From Prosthecochloris ethylica (lineage in GTDB: Bacteria; Bacteroidota; Chlorobiia; Chlorobiales; Chlorobiaceae), in assembly GCF_015234275.1 (NCBI RefSeq), contig NZ_JADGII010000006.1: DNA of 64,000 nucleotides, one strand, 5' to 3'. Position 1 is the first letter of the stretch. Each line of letters opens with the position of its first letter. Positions 8,282 through 17,878 of the stretch are shown piece after piece. A program made the translations under genes and the position numbers. The notes beneath the pieces are model-generated. The model was not told where the DNA came from. It saw only the letters and a list, made by a program, of their open reading frames with translations, and did not search any database.

Positions 8282-9568
8282 CTACTGACGACGGCGGAGG
8301 TAGGCAGGTGTATCCGTTTCACCCTTGCGAATCCGTTCGTCACCCGGCCTGCCTGACGGCATGGTGATATCGGAAGCATCATCAGTCGTGCGGGATTGGC
8401 GTGAACCGACATCCCTGGGATCGTGAATGGACACACGCCGCCGGATATAGGCAGGTACGCGAAGATCGTCAGGATTCTGCCCGTGATATCCTGATGAATT
8501 GGCGGCAGGAGAAGCCGCAAACGGCGAATGGTGAAGGTGAGCTGGGTGCCCCGGCACATCGCCGGCCCCTGCCGGCGCCTGCTCGCCCTCATCCTGTTCG
8601 CGACGGTTGAACCCGGTCACGATCACCGTCACGCGAATCTCGCCGGATACCTCTTCATCCTCGACATAGCCGTTGATGATCTTTGCGTTCTTGCCGACCT
8701 GCTCTTCGATATAGTTCATTGCATCCGACATGTCGCGCATCGTCACGTCACCGGTCATGTTGACCAGCACCCCTTTCGCCCCCTTGAACGAGTATCCTTC
8801 GAGCAGGGGGCTGGTAATCGCATCCGAAGCCGCCTTGAGCGCCCGGCGCTCACCCGATGCCGAAGCAGAACCCATCACCGCGTCCCCGGCCCCGGACATG
8901 ACACTGCGAACATCGGCAAAATCGACGTTCACATGGCCGTGCTGCGTAATGATGTCGGCAATCCCCTTGGCCGCACGATACAGCACATCATTGGCCATAT
9001 TGAACGCCTCGGTCGCGCTGACCCCTTCTTCTGCGATGCTGAGAATCCGCTCGTTTTCGATAATGATCAGCGTATCGATATACTTGCGCAGTTCAGAAAT
9101 ACCGCTGTCGGCAATGCCGGCCTTGATGCGCCCCTCGAAGCTGAACGGCCTGGTGACGACACCGATCGTGAGAATCCCCATGTTCCGGGCAATCGAAGCA
9201 ATCACCGGCGTCGCGCCAGTACCTGTTCCTTTCCCCATGCCTGCCGTAATAAACACCAGGTCCGCGCCCCTGAGCTGACCGGCAATCACCTCGCGGTCAT
9301 CTTCTGCAGCCTGGCGCCCTTTGGCTGGATCTGCCCCTGCACCAAGCCCGTTGGTCGCCTTCTTGCCGATCTGGATCCGCACAGGCGCCTTTGAATTCAG
9401 CAATGCCTGCCGGTCCGTATTGAACGCTATGAAATCGACTCCGGCAATCTTGCGGTCGATCATGTTGTTGACCGCGTTGCCACCGCAGCCGCCGACGCCA
9501 ACAATCTTGATGCTGACCCCCGCATCCTGTTCGTGTTCAAACAAACCCGGATCCAGTTCAAATGCCAT
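8282..9568 (-). CDS. ftsZ: Cell division GTPase FtsZ
   Basis: A 428-residue tubulin homologue that forms the division ring at midcell. The N-terminal GTP-binding part has VGVGGCGGNAVNNMI and the tubulin signature, which here reads GMGKGTGTGA with Lys where most FtsZ have Gly. The T7 loop NVDFAD is present. After a variable linker the tail ends in the conserved C-terminal peptide DTPAYLRRR (about residues 419-427). A second, very similar motif, VPAYIRRR, lies at about 371-378. It is the last gene of the dcw cluster, after ftsA. The start ATG at 9568 gives a normal N-terminus. Confidence 0.97.
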   Translation of the reverse strand: MAFELDPGLFEHEQDAGVSIKIVGVGGCGGNAVNNMIDRKIAGVDFIAFNTDRQALLNSKAPVRIQIGKKATNGLGAGADPAKGRQAAEDDREVIAGQLRGADLVFITAGMGKGTGTGATPVIASIARNMGILTIGVVTRPFSFEGRIKAGIADSGISELRKYIDTLIIIENERILSIAEEGVSATEAFNMANDVLYRAAKGIADIITQHGHVNVDFADVRSVMSGAGDAVMGSASASGERRALKAASDAITSPLLEGYSFKGAKGVLVNMTGDVTMRDMSDAMNYIEEQVGKNAKIINGYVEDEEVSGEIRVTVIVTGFNRREQDEGEQAPAGAGDVPGHPAHLHHSPFAASPAANSSGYHGQNPDDLRVPAYIRRRVSIHDPRDVGSRQSRTTDDASDITMPSGRPGDERIRKGETDTPAYLRRRQ

Positions 9569-9613
9569 ATCTCACTACCCTCCATTTAGTCTGCACATCT
9601 CTGGCGCATTCCT

Positions 9614-10906
9614 TTAAAGTCTATCCCACCAGTCCTTCAAACGATCCACAAACCTTGTTCCTGACTGGTTCTGCACATCATCCGCCGAGCTTTCATCCGC
9701 AACCGGGGGCTGCTGCTCCCGGGGCTCGACCGCATCGTAATCCTGGGACGAACTGTGTTCGAACGAATAGGCGACAAGCCCCATCACCGTCGCATACATC
9801 GGATTGTTGATCGAGTGCTTCATTCCGCCGGATATCCCTTCCGGAGGTCCGGTACGCACATCGAGGCCCAGAACTTCAGCCGCAAGCGTCTCCGTTCCCG
9901 GAATCAGGGAACCGCCGCCGGTCAGCACGGCCCCGGCATTCAGATATTCGTAATAGCCCGAACGCTGCACGGCATCCCGGATCAGCTCGAAAATCTCCAT
10001 CATTCTCGCCTCGATGATCAGGGTCAGGGAACTCTTGAGAAACGATTTCTGGGGACGACCCTCGATACCCTGCACCAGAATCTCCTCATCCTGTGAGCGA
10101 TCCCTGATATAGGCGCACCCATGCTTGATTTTCAGCTCTTCGGCAACCTCGTACAACGCCTTCACGCCGTATGCGACATCATGCGTCACATCGTTGGCCG
10201 CCACCTTGACCACCTCCGAAAACCTGATCGCACCGTCGATATAAATCGCAACCTCGGTCGTCCCTCCACCTATATCGATAATCACGACCCCGCTCTTGCG
10301 CTCGCTCTCCTTCATCACGGCAAGCCCGGAAGCAACCGGCTCGAACGTCATCGTGTTGACAACAAGCCCCGCTTTTTCGACACACTGCTTGATATTACGG
10401 ATCTTGGTCTTCATGCCGACCACGATATAGGCGCTGCCGCGCATGGTTGTTCCCGCCATGCCGATCGGGTCGAGCACACCTTCCTGATCGTCAACGATGA
10501 ACTCCTGGGGAATCACATGAATGATCTCGTGATCGATATCCAGGTAGCGGATATTGGTCTTGGCCTTTTCCAGAAAACGGTTGACATCGGAGGAGTTGAC
10601 GACGCCGGACTGGTTGACGCTGATCTCGGAATTGCTGTTGATACAGTGGACATGGGCTCCCGAAATCCCGACATTCACCCCCCGTATCCGGATAGAGGAC
10701 TCGCGTTCCGCGTCAGCCACAGCAGAACGGATGGCATCGACGGTTTTGTTGATATTGACGACCGTCGCCCGCTGAAGACCTTCGGAAACAGCGCGGCCGT
10801 GACCGAGAATATTGAGCTTACCCGACTCATCTTTCTCCGCGACAACAACGCACACTTTGGTTGTTCCTATATCAAGCCCGACGACTATATTGCTGCTTTT
10901 CTGCAT
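9614..10906 (-). CDS. ftsA: Cell division protein FtsA
   Basis: A 430-residue actin-like ATPase that tethers FtsZ to the membrane. Visible motifs are the phosphate 1 loop VVGLDIGTTKVCVVV, the second phosphate loop VIIDIGGGTTEVAIY, and the adenosine box AVLTGGGSLIPG. The C-terminus ends in an amphipathic helix, RFVDRLKDWWDRL, typical of the membrane-targeting sequence. It lies directly before ftsZ on the same strand, as in most dcw clusters. Confidence 0.96.
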   Translation of the reverse strand: MQKSSNIVVGLDIGTTKVCVVVAEKDESGKLNILGHGRAVSEGLQRATVVNINKTVDAIRSAVADAERESSIRIRGVNVGISGAHVHCINSNSEISVNQSGVVNSSDVNRFLEKAKTNIRYLDIDHEIIHVIPQEFIVDDQEGVLDPIGMAGTTMRGSAYIVVGMKTKIRNIKQCVEKAGLVVNTMTFEPVASGLAVMKESERKSGVVIIDIGGGTTEVAIYIDGAIRFSEVVKVAANDVTHDVAYGVKALYEVAEELKIKHGCAYIRDRSQDEEILVQGIEGRPQKSFLKSSLTLIIEARMMEIFELIRDAVQRSGYYEYLNAGAVLTGGGSLIPGTETLAAEVLGLDVRTGPPEGISGGMKHSINNPMYATVMGLVAYSFEHSSSQDYDAVEPREQQPPVADESSADDVQNQSGTRFVDRLKDWWDRL

Positions 10907-10965
10907 GATCCTCTCGTAAGCGTGTTTTGACTCCGCAGGGGGGGATATTCCGGCTCATGCGCTCG

Positions 10966-11802
10966 TCATTCGTTCTCCCGGGCAAACACCCTGTCGTGAA
11001 ATCTCAGATCTACTGAACTGTAGCTGTCGAATCCTTTCCGCGACACAACCTTCTGCCAGAATATCTCGAATTTTTTCAACTTTTCCTTATAGTTGCCGTC
11101 ATTGCCCACAACAAATCGGGTCTGGGAACCAGCTACCGTAAAATACGTTTTATTCCCATCGATCAAAGTGATCCGGCGCACCAGCAGCCCGGCATATGCA
11201 GTCTGCCGGAGGGCATCGAGCACGTCGTTGAACACCTCGAACAACTCGCCGGACACCGTGGCCGGTCGGCCGATACCAGCAGGTTTCACCGGCAGCCCGG
11301 TCACCTCGATCAGCCGGCCCGGCACCGCAACCTCCCTGCGGACCGGCAGGACGACTCCTTCGGTATCGATCATGCGCACCCCACCGTCCGTCACCAGCCG
11401 GCAGAGCGGCTGCCGCTCCTCGACATGCACCCTGACAATACCGTTCAGTTCCCTGGTCACAGAAGCGCTGCGGATATAGGGATGAGAAACGTACCGCCGC
11501 CGGAGTTCTTCGGTATCGACATCCTGCAGGGGACGGTCTGCCAGGTCGCCCGCGTAAGCCTTCAGTTCCCCGGCGTCGAGCAGTGACACGCCGCTGACCA
11601 CCACCTCACGCACCCAGACCTGCTGTTTCCAGATCGAAGCATACCACCCGAGCCCTGCAAGCAGGGCGCCAAGCAGGGCCAGAACGGCCAGTACCACCCC
11701 CCAGCGCTGCATGAACGGAGCCCGGGGCTCAGGAACCGGCCCTGCCGGGTCCTCATCAGGTCCCACCGGACGGGATGTATCGTCAAGCACAAAACGAGGC
11801 AT
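10966..11802 (-). CDS. ftsQ: Cell division protein FtsQ/DivIB
   Basis: A bitopic membrane protein of about 278 residues. A cytoplasmic, Pro-rich N-terminus is followed by one hydrophobic segment (WGVVLAVLALLGALLAGLGW) and a POTRA-type domain that begins at about VWVREVVVSGVSLLDAGEL. It acts in the divisome periplasmic scaffold with FtsB/FtsL. I place the start at the ATG at 11800-11802, which shares one base with the murB stop codon; a GTG at 11811 is the alternative. The gene order murB-ftsQ-ftsA-ftsZ supports the call. Confidence 0.88.
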   Translation of the reverse strand: MPRFVLDDTSRPVGPDEDPAGPVPEPRAPFMQRWGVVLAVLALLGALLAGLGWYASIWKQQVWVREVVVSGVSLLDAGELKAYAGDLADRPLQDVDTEELRRRYVSHPYIRSASVTRELNGIVRVHVEERQPLCRLVTDGGVRMIDTEGVVLPVRREVAVPGRLIEVTGLPVKPAGIGRPATVSGELFEVFNDVLDALRQTAYAGLLVRRITLIDGNKTYFTVAGSQTRFVVGNDGNYKEKLKKFEIFWQKVVSRKGFDSYSSVDLRFHDRVFARENE

Positions 11803-12734
11803 CAGCAACACGCATTTTCAAACCCGGCAAGCATCACTTCAAGCTCGAGCATGACGCCAAAACGGCTCGACACCGCCTCCCGGGCACGGTGAATCAGTTC
11901 CATCACGTCCGAGGCCGTAGCCCCTCCGGTATTGATAATCATATTGGCATGAACATCGGAAATCACTGCCCCGCCGACGCCCAGACCTTTCAGTCCGCAC
12001 TGTTCGATCATGGCTCCGGCGCCCAGGCCATCAGGGCTCTCCCCCGGCAGAGGATTGCGAAAGATGCTGCCGGCATTCGGCCATGAAAGCGGCTGGGTTG
12101 CCTTCCGGCGGCGCATCGCCTCCTCCCGGGCCGCTGTACGCTCACGGACATCAGCCTCCGAAAGATGGCGCAGACGGAGTGCCGCTCCCAGGACAACGGT
12201 ATCATCCAGGCCCGAACAGCGGTAAGCGAAACCGATCGCATCGCGCTTGAGCGTCCTGACACGATCACCGTCGAACACATCAACGGACACCACCACATCC
12301 GACATCTGCTGTCCCCAGGCACCCGCATTCATGACCAGCGCTCCCCCGAGGGTACCGGGAATGCCCTGAAGCATCTCGATCCCGCCGAGGCCCGCCTCGA
12401 ACGACCGTGCCGCCAGGAGGGACAGCGGCTCACCCGCAGATGCCACGAGACCATCACGCCTGATCCGGTAGCCGCAGAGCGCTCCCGAAGCCGCAATCAC
12501 CGCTCCGCGGACGCCGTCATCGTGAACCAGGAGGTTGGACCCCCTCCCCAGTACCAGGCATGGCAGACGGTGCCGGCGAAAAAACGTCACTGCCCGGCAG
12601 AGATCGTCACGGTCGACCGGCTCGACAAAAAAATCAGCCGGTCCGCCAACCCCGATCGTGGTGTGGTCGCTCATGGGTTCCGAAATCAGGACTTTGCCCC
12701 TGACCACACCCCTCAATTCCTCAAGACTCAGCAT
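11802..12734 (-). CDS. murB: UDP-N-acetylenolpyruvoylglucosamine reductase
   Basis: A 310-residue FAD- and NADPH-dependent enzyme that makes UDP-MurNAc from the enolpyruvyl intermediate. It shows the FAD-binding opening DHTTIGVGGPADFFVEP, the GRGSNLLVHDDGV loop, IPGTLGGALVMNAGAWG, and the late NAGSIFRNP motif with the catalytic Ser. It is a type IIa-like short form. It overlaps murC by 14 bases and touches ftsQ, so translation is probably coupled. Confidence 0.95.
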   Translation of the reverse strand: MLSLEELRGVVRGKVLISEPMSDHTTIGVGGPADFFVEPVDRDDLCRAVTFFRRHRLPCLVLGRGSNLLVHDDGVRGAVIAASGALCGYRIRRDGLVASAGEPLSLLAARSFEAGLGGIEMLQGIPGTLGGALVMNAGAWGQQMSDVVVSVDVFDGDRVRTLKRDAIGFAYRCSGLDDTVVLGAALRLRHLSEADVRERTAAREEAMRRRKATQPLSWPNAGSIFRNPLPGESPDGLGAGAMIEQCGLKGLGVGGAVISDVHANMIINTGGATASDVMELIHRAREAVSSRFGVMLELEVMLAGFENACC

Positions 12735-14148
12735 CGGTCCTCCATTTTTTGCGGCATTCTTCAGCCATCCTGACCGACAGGCGGGTAATATCCCCGGCTC
12801 CCATAAAGAGCATCAGCTTCCCCGCCCCACAGTAACCGGCCAGATATGATGAGAGTTCCTGCTGATCCTCATAATACCCGACCTCGTCCGCCCCGGCAAC
12901 CCGGGAAGCCTCCGCGACCAGTGCGCCGCTGACCCCGGGAAAATCTTCCGGATTTTCCCGGGCAGGAAAAATCCCGGCAACACAGACGCGGTCGGCATTG
13001 GACAGCGCCCACCCGAACTCGACCGCAAAATCCCTTGTACGGGAATAGAGGTGGGGCTGAAACACGGCAATGATCTCATGGTCCGGCCATCCCGCTCGCG
13101 CAGCCTTGACTGCAGCCTTCACCTCCGACGGGTGATGCGCATAATCATCGACAACCACAGCCCCGGATCCGTCGCCGGTCCTGATCTGAAAACGTCGTCG
13201 CATTCCGCTGAACGCAGCCAGACCGTCCACCATCTGCTCGACCCCGAGCCCCATTTCAAGACCGACGGCAATGGCCGCCAGCGCATTGTGAACATTATGA
13301 CGCCCCGGAACGGCAATACAGAAATCCCCGAGATGCTCTTTGAGGTAATCGACACGGAAAAACGTCCGGTTACGCTCCACCCTGATATCGCGGGCCATCA
13401 GATCCGCACTCTCCTCGATACCGTACGTGGAATACCGACGGTTGAAGCGGGGTACGATGCGGCGAACCTCCGGCCAGTCGACACAGCAGATCACCTTGCC
13501 GTAAAACGGAACATTGTTGGCGAACTGCGTAAACGCATCACGCAGATCGTCAATCGTTGCATAGGTGTCGGCATGCTCGGCCTCGAGGCTGTTGATCACG
13601 GCTATCGAAGGCGTCAGTTTCAAAAACGCCCGGTCATACTCGTCCGCCTCGATCACCATGTAGCGGCCGTTACCGACCACCGTGCTCCCCTTGAGATAAT
13701 CCGAAATACCGCCGATCATCACCGTCGGAGACTCCCCGGATTCGATCAGCATCGTGGCAATCATCGCGGTCGTCGTCGTCTTGCCATGGGTTCCGGCGAC
13801 ACAGACACCGTTTTTGAACCGCATCAGTTCGCCAAGCATCTCGTCGCGCTTGATCACCGGAATACCCTGCTCTTCCGCTGCGGCAATCTCGACATTGTTG
13901 TCGGGCCTCACAGCCGATGAATAAACCACCACGTCACAGCAGCCGACATGGTCCCGGCTGTGGCCGGTAAAGACCGTCGCCCCCTGCTCGACCAGCTTCT
14001 GCGTCACCTCGCTGCGGCTCAGGTCCGAGCCGGTCACCGTAAAACCCGATTTCAGGAGAAGTTCGGCGATCGCACTCATCCCCGCACCGCCGATTCCGAC
14101 GATATGAACACACTGTGTTTTTCCCAGTTCCACAAGCTCTCCTTTCAT
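12721..14148 (-). CDS. murC: UDP-N-acetylmuramate--L-alanine ligase
   Basis: A 475-residue Mur ligase that adds the first amino acid of the peptidoglycan stem. It has the N-terminal VHIVGIGGAGMSAIAE nucleotide motif, the ATP-binding P-loop GTHGKTTTTAM, the Mur ligase middle-domain EADEYDRAFLKL, and the C-terminal domain start DDYAHHPSEV. The spacing to murG is 24 bases and it overlaps murB, so it belongs to the dcw transcript. Confidence 0.96.
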   Translation of the reverse strand: MKGELVELGKTQCVHIVGIGGAGMSAIAELLLKSGFTVTGSDLSRSEVTQKLVEQGATVFTGHSRDHVGCCDVVVYSSAVRPDNNVEIAAAEEQGIPVIKRDEMLGELMRFKNGVCVAGTHGKTTTTAMIATMLIESGESPTVMIGGISDYLKGSTVVGNGRYMVIEADEYDRAFLKLTPSIAVINSLEAEHADTYATIDDLRDAFTQFANNVPFYGKVICCVDWPEVRRIVPRFNRRYSTYGIEESADLMARDIRVERNRTFFRVDYLKEHLGDFCIAVPGRHNVHNALAAIAVGLEMGLGVEQMVDGLAAFSGMRRRFQIRTGDGSGAVVVDDYAHHPSEVKAAVKAARAGWPDHEIIAVFQPHLYSRTRDFAVEFGWALSNADRVCVAGIFPARENPEDFPGVSGALVAEASRVAGADEVGYYEDQQELSSYLAGYCGAGKLMLFMGAGDITRLSVRMAEECRKKWRTDAES

Positions 14149-14172
14149 GATCTCGCCCGGCCGGTCCCCGGC

Positions 14173-15267
14173 TCAGGCATCTGCAAGCACTCTTATCCTT
14201 CCGGCCAGCTCCCGGGCAGCCTCCGGGCGGCCCTGCGCCCGGCATGCCGAGGCCATCCGCTCGAGCCTGCCGGGGTCCCCGAGAAGCCCGAAAACCTTTT
14301 CAAACGCCTCATCGCCGCCGATATCGCTATCCCTGATCAGTTCCGAAGCCCCGACGTCGACCAGCGCCCGCGCATTGTGGTACTGGTGATCACCGGTAGC
14401 GTACGGATAGGGAACCAGCACGGCAGGCTGGCCTAGGTTGGTCAGCTCCGCGATCGTCGATGCCCCCGCACGGCACAGCACCAGGTCAGCCGCACTGTAA
14501 GCCAGCCGCATATCGTTGATGTACGGCCCCATCCAGACCCCGGGAGATGGAGAAACCTCGGCAGCAAGCCCATCGTAATCCAGGCTGCCGGTCTGCCAGA
14601 TCAGGTTGCAGCGGTCCTTCATCTCTTCCAGCCGGGCTTTGACGGCATTGTTGATCGAACGTGCCCCGCGGCTGCCCCCGAACACCAGCAGCGTCGGCAG
14701 GTCCCGCTCCAGCCCGAAGGCGCGCCGGCCGTCTGCCGGATCGACCAGGTCGAACGACCGGGCCGGATTGCCGGTCACGTACACCCCCGATCGTTTCTTC
14801 ACGTATTTCCTGCTCTCCTCGAACGACAGGTGAACTTCGGTCGCGCCATAGGCAAGAAAACGAGTGGTCATCCCGGGAAAGGCGTTCTGCTCCTGGATCA
14901 GCGTTTTCCTGCCCAGCAGCTGTGCAGCGAACAGCACGGGCCCGCTCACAAAACCGCCGGTACCGACGACCACGTCCGGCTGCTCCGAACGGATGACAGC
15001 CGCCGCTCTCAGAACCGAGCGCAGAAAATCAGCGAGCACCCCGGCATTGTTGAAGAGATCGCGGACAGAAAAACCCCGCCTGAAGCCCCGGACCTTCAGC
15101 AGATGAAGCCGGTAGCCCAGACGCGGCACTTCGACCGCCTCGATTCCCCGCTCCGTCCCGGCAAACACCACCGAACTTTCCGTGTCGGCGTTCAGCAGCT
15201 CCTCAGCCATCGCCACGGCAGGGTAGAGGTGCCCGCCTGTCCCGCCACCGGCAAACAGTACCTTCAT
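14173..15267 (-). CDS. murG: Lipid II synthase (UDP-GlcNAc transferase)
   Basis: A 364-residue GT-B glycosyltransferase that adds GlcNAc to lipid I at the inner face of the membrane. The glycine-rich loops FAGGGTGGHLYPAVA and GTGGFVSGP and the C-domain boxes FGGSRGARSIN and CRAGASTIAELTNLGQPAVLVPYPYA are all family signatures. Its start overlaps the ftsW stop by 4 bases (ATGA). Confidence 0.96.
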   Translation of the reverse strand: MKVLFAGGGTGGHLYPAVAMAEELLNADTESSVVFAGTERGIEAVEVPRLGYRLHLLKVRGFRRGFSVRDLFNNAGVLADFLRSVLRAAAVIRSEQPDVVVGTGGFVSGPVLFAAQLLGRKTLIQEQNAFPGMTTRFLAYGATEVHLSFEESRKYVKKRSGVYVTGNPARSFDLVDPADGRRAFGLERDLPTLLVFGGSRGARSINNAVKARLEEMKDRCNLIWQTGSLDYDGLAAEVSPSPGVWMGPYINDMRLAYSAADLVLCRAGASTIAELTNLGQPAVLVPYPYATGDHQYHNARALVDVGASELIRDSDIGGDEAFEKVFGLLGDPGRLERMASACRAQGRPEAARELAGRIRVLADA

Positions 15268-16466
15268 GCCTCCTCCTGTTGCGTCTCCCCGTCAGGCGCC
15301 CGATCCTGGCGGCGACTGTTGCGGGATATATTGATCAGAATACCAATGCCCAGCGAGTTGAACAGCAGGGCCGTTCCGCCATAGCTGATAAACGGCAGCG
15401 CCACACCGGTCGTCGGCAGCAGGTGGGACGCAACGGCAATATTGATGAACGCATACAGCACAATCGCCGCGGTAATGCCGAGTGCCACGAACCTGCCGAA
15501 CGCATCGGGAGCATGACGGGCGATGACCAGGCCGCAGATAAACAGGCCGGCAAACAGCGACAGCAGCACAACCCCGCCGATAAACCCGAACTCCTCACCG
15601 ATCACCACAAACACGAAATCATTGTAGGAGAGCGGCAGAAACAGCTCCCGCTGCTTGCTCGCACCGATGCCCAGGCCTGTCAGGCCGCCGTTGCCGAGAC
15701 CGATCAGCGCCTGGTAGACCTGGTAGGTCAGATGCTCCTCGCTCCCCCCCAGGAAAAATGAGACCAGACGTTTCACCCGGTACGGCTGGGCGATGGCAAA
15801 CAGAATCGCCGCCGGTACCAGCGGAACCGCCGTCACCAGCAGATGCTTCATGCGCACCCCGCCGAGAAACATCATCATGAACCCGATCGTCGCCACCAGC
15901 GACGCCGTACTGAAATTCGGCTCGACCGCAATCAGCGCCACCACCGTCAACAGCATGGAAAGCATGGGGTAATACCCCCGGTTGAGATCCCTGATCACCG
16001 CCTGTTTTTCACTGATAAAACGGGAGAAATGAAAAATCAGCGCGTACTTGGCAAAATCCGACACCTGGAAATTCACCGGGCCCAGCGGCAGCCAGCGGGC
16101 GGCGCCCGAAATCACCCCGAAGGCCTTGAGCACGAGCAGCAGGACCAGCAGAAGCACACTGACGAGCAGCATGATCTTGCTGAACTTCCTGAACACCCGG
16201 TAGGGAATGATGGAAAACACGACGACCGTCAGCAGTCCGAGCACCGTATAGACCACCTGGCGCCACAGAAAGTATTCAGGATCGGAAAACTTCATTTCCG
16301 CCCAGCCTGCACCGCTGCTGTACACCACCAGCACCCCGATGCACATCAGGAGGAAAACAATGAGCAGGAGCAGCTTGCCGGCAATGTTCTTGCCGATAAT
16401 CGGCTCCCGCCCCGCGACTGGCGGAATCTGTTCCGCCAAAGCAGGCGATGCTTCATGGTAGCTCAT
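15264..16466 (-). CDS. ftsW: SEDS peptidoglycan polymerase FtsW
   Basis: A 400-residue polytopic membrane protein with about ten hydrophobic segments, of the SEDS (RodA/FtsW/SpoVE) family that polymerises glycan strands with a partner class B PBP. Visible motifs are SGAARWLPLGPVNFQVSDFAK, LFLPLSYNDFVFVVIGEEFG and the late LPFISYGGTALLFN. Its place between murD and murG identifies it as the divisome member FtsW rather than RodA. It has 4-base overlaps at both ends. Confidence 0.94.
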   Translation of the reverse strand: MSYHEASPALAEQIPPVAGREPIIGKNIAGKLLLLIVFLLMCIGVLVVYSSGAGWAEMKFSDPEYFLWRQVVYTVLGLLTVVVFSIIPYRVFRKFSKIMLLVSVLLLVLLLVLKAFGVISGAARWLPLGPVNFQVSDFAKYALIFHFSRFISEKQAVIRDLNRGYYPMLSMLLTVVALIAVEPNFSTASLVATIGFMMMFLGGVRMKHLLVTAVPLVPAAILFAIAQPYRVKRLVSFFLGGSEEHLTYQVYQALIGLGNGGLTGLGIGASKQRELFLPLSYNDFVFVVIGEEFGFIGGVVLLSLFAGLFICGLVIARHAPDAFGRFVALGITAAIVLYAFINIAVASHLLPTTGVALPFISYGGTALLFNSLGIGILINISRNSRRQDRAPDGETQQEEA

Positions 16467-17878
16467 GCGGCAACCTCCCTCAGGATCCGTTTGAACATCG
16501 ATCCGCGTTCCTCGAAATTATCGAACATATCAAAGCTCGAACACCCGGGGGAAAACAGGAGCGTCATCCCCGGAAGCGCGGCATCGACACCTTTCGAAAC
16601 CGCTTCGTGAAGAGAAACCGCCTCCATGACCGGCACCAGGTCGCCATAAGCCTCCCTGAACAGGCCGCGTGCCTCACCGATCACGACCATGCCGGCAACC
16701 TTCTCTTCGACAAGCTCCCGTAACATGCTATAATCCCCTCCTTTGTCACGACCTCCCGCGATCAGCACAACCCTCCCCGTCACGGCTTCGAGCGCTTTCT
16801 GCAGCGCCTGGAGGTTCGTGGCCTTGGAATCATTGATGCAGGTAACCCCGTTACGCTCGCACACATACTCCTGGCGGTGCTCGACCCCCCGGAATGCTGC
16901 CAGGGCACGCCCAGCCGGCCCCGCCGGAATGCCTGCCGCCGCCGCTGCCGCAGATGCCGCCAGGGCATTGGACACATTATGCCGCCCCGCGAACCCCCGC
17001 TTCAGAAGCTCCCGCTCACTGATAACCATAACGTCCGGCTCCGCGTCGGAAAACAGGGTAATGCGGCCATTCTCCAGCACGGCGCCAGACGAACCGAGTT
17101 CCCTGGCGTTCATGCCGTCACAGCCGAACGCTGCAAGCCGGGGCCCGCCAGAAAGAGAAAACGACCGGAACCGCTCCAGCAGCATCGGGTCGTCGGCGTT
17201 CACGACCAGCGTGTCATCACACTGCTGCCCGGCAAAAATCCTGTACTTCGCCCTCGCATACGCCTCCATGCTGCCCCCGTAACGGTCCAGGTGGTCAGGC
17301 GTGATATTGGTGATCACCGCCACATCGGGATGAAACGTCCTGCAGGCCTCGAGCTGGTAACTGCTGATCTCGACCACAACGATATCTCTCCGCTCCAACC
17401 CGCCGACCACGGAAGAGAACGGCACGCCGATATTGCCGGCGACCTCTACCCGGAACCCGCTCTCTGCAGCGTACTCAAGACATATCGCGGTAATCAGTGA
17501 TACCGTGGTCGTTTTGCCGTCCGTGCCGGTAACCGCTATCATCCGCGCCTCGCAAAACCACGAAGCAGCCTCGATCTCGCTCACGATATCGATGCCGCGG
17601 CGACGCATGTCCTTCATCACCGGGACATCGGGCGGCACACCGGGACTCACAATACAGAGCCCGGCATCGAACACACGCGACGAGTGGCCGTCCTGCTCCC
17701 AGCCGATACCGTGTTCCTCGAGCTCCAGGCGCTCCGGCGCTCCGACCGGCCCGGCATCACTGACAAACACCTCCGCCCCGCGCTCCTGCATGAGCAGCGC
17801 AGCAGCGATACCGCTGCGGCGGGCACCGATCACCGTCACCCGCATTCCGTCGGCATTGCTCGGTCCAGGCTCTTTCAT
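16463..17878 (-). CDS. murD: UDP-N-acetylmuramoylalanine--D-glutamate ligase
   Basis: A 471-residue Mur ligase that adds D-glutamate. The P-loop is VTGTDGKTTTVSLI, the middle domain has the VVEISSYQLE box, and the C-domain has NDSKATNLQALQKAL and AGGRDKGGDY. It is 4 bases overlapped with mraY upstream and with ftsW downstream, a tight coupling seen through this whole cluster. Confidence 0.96.
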   Translation of the reverse strand: MKEPGPSNADGMRVTVIGARRSGIAAALLMQERGAEVFVSDAGPVGAPERLELEEHGIGWEQDGHSSRVFDAGLCIVSPGVPPDVPVMKDMRRRGIDIVSEIEAASWFCEARMIAVTGTDGKTTTVSLITAICLEYAAESGFRVEVAGNIGVPFSSVVGGLERRDIVVVEISSYQLEACRTFHPDVAVITNITPDHLDRYGGSMEAYARAKYRIFAGQQCDDTLVVNADDPMLLERFRSFSLSGGPRLAAFGCDGMNARELGSSGAVLENGRITLFSDAEPDVMVISERELLKRGFAGRHNVSNALAASAAAAAAGIPAGPAGRALAAFRGVEHRQEYVCERNGVTCINDSKATNLQALQKALEAVTGRVVLIAGGRDKGGDYSMLRELVEEKVAGMVVIGEARGLFREAYGDLVPVMEAVSLHEAVSKGVDAALPGMTLLFSPGCSSFDMFDNFEERGSMFKRILREVAA

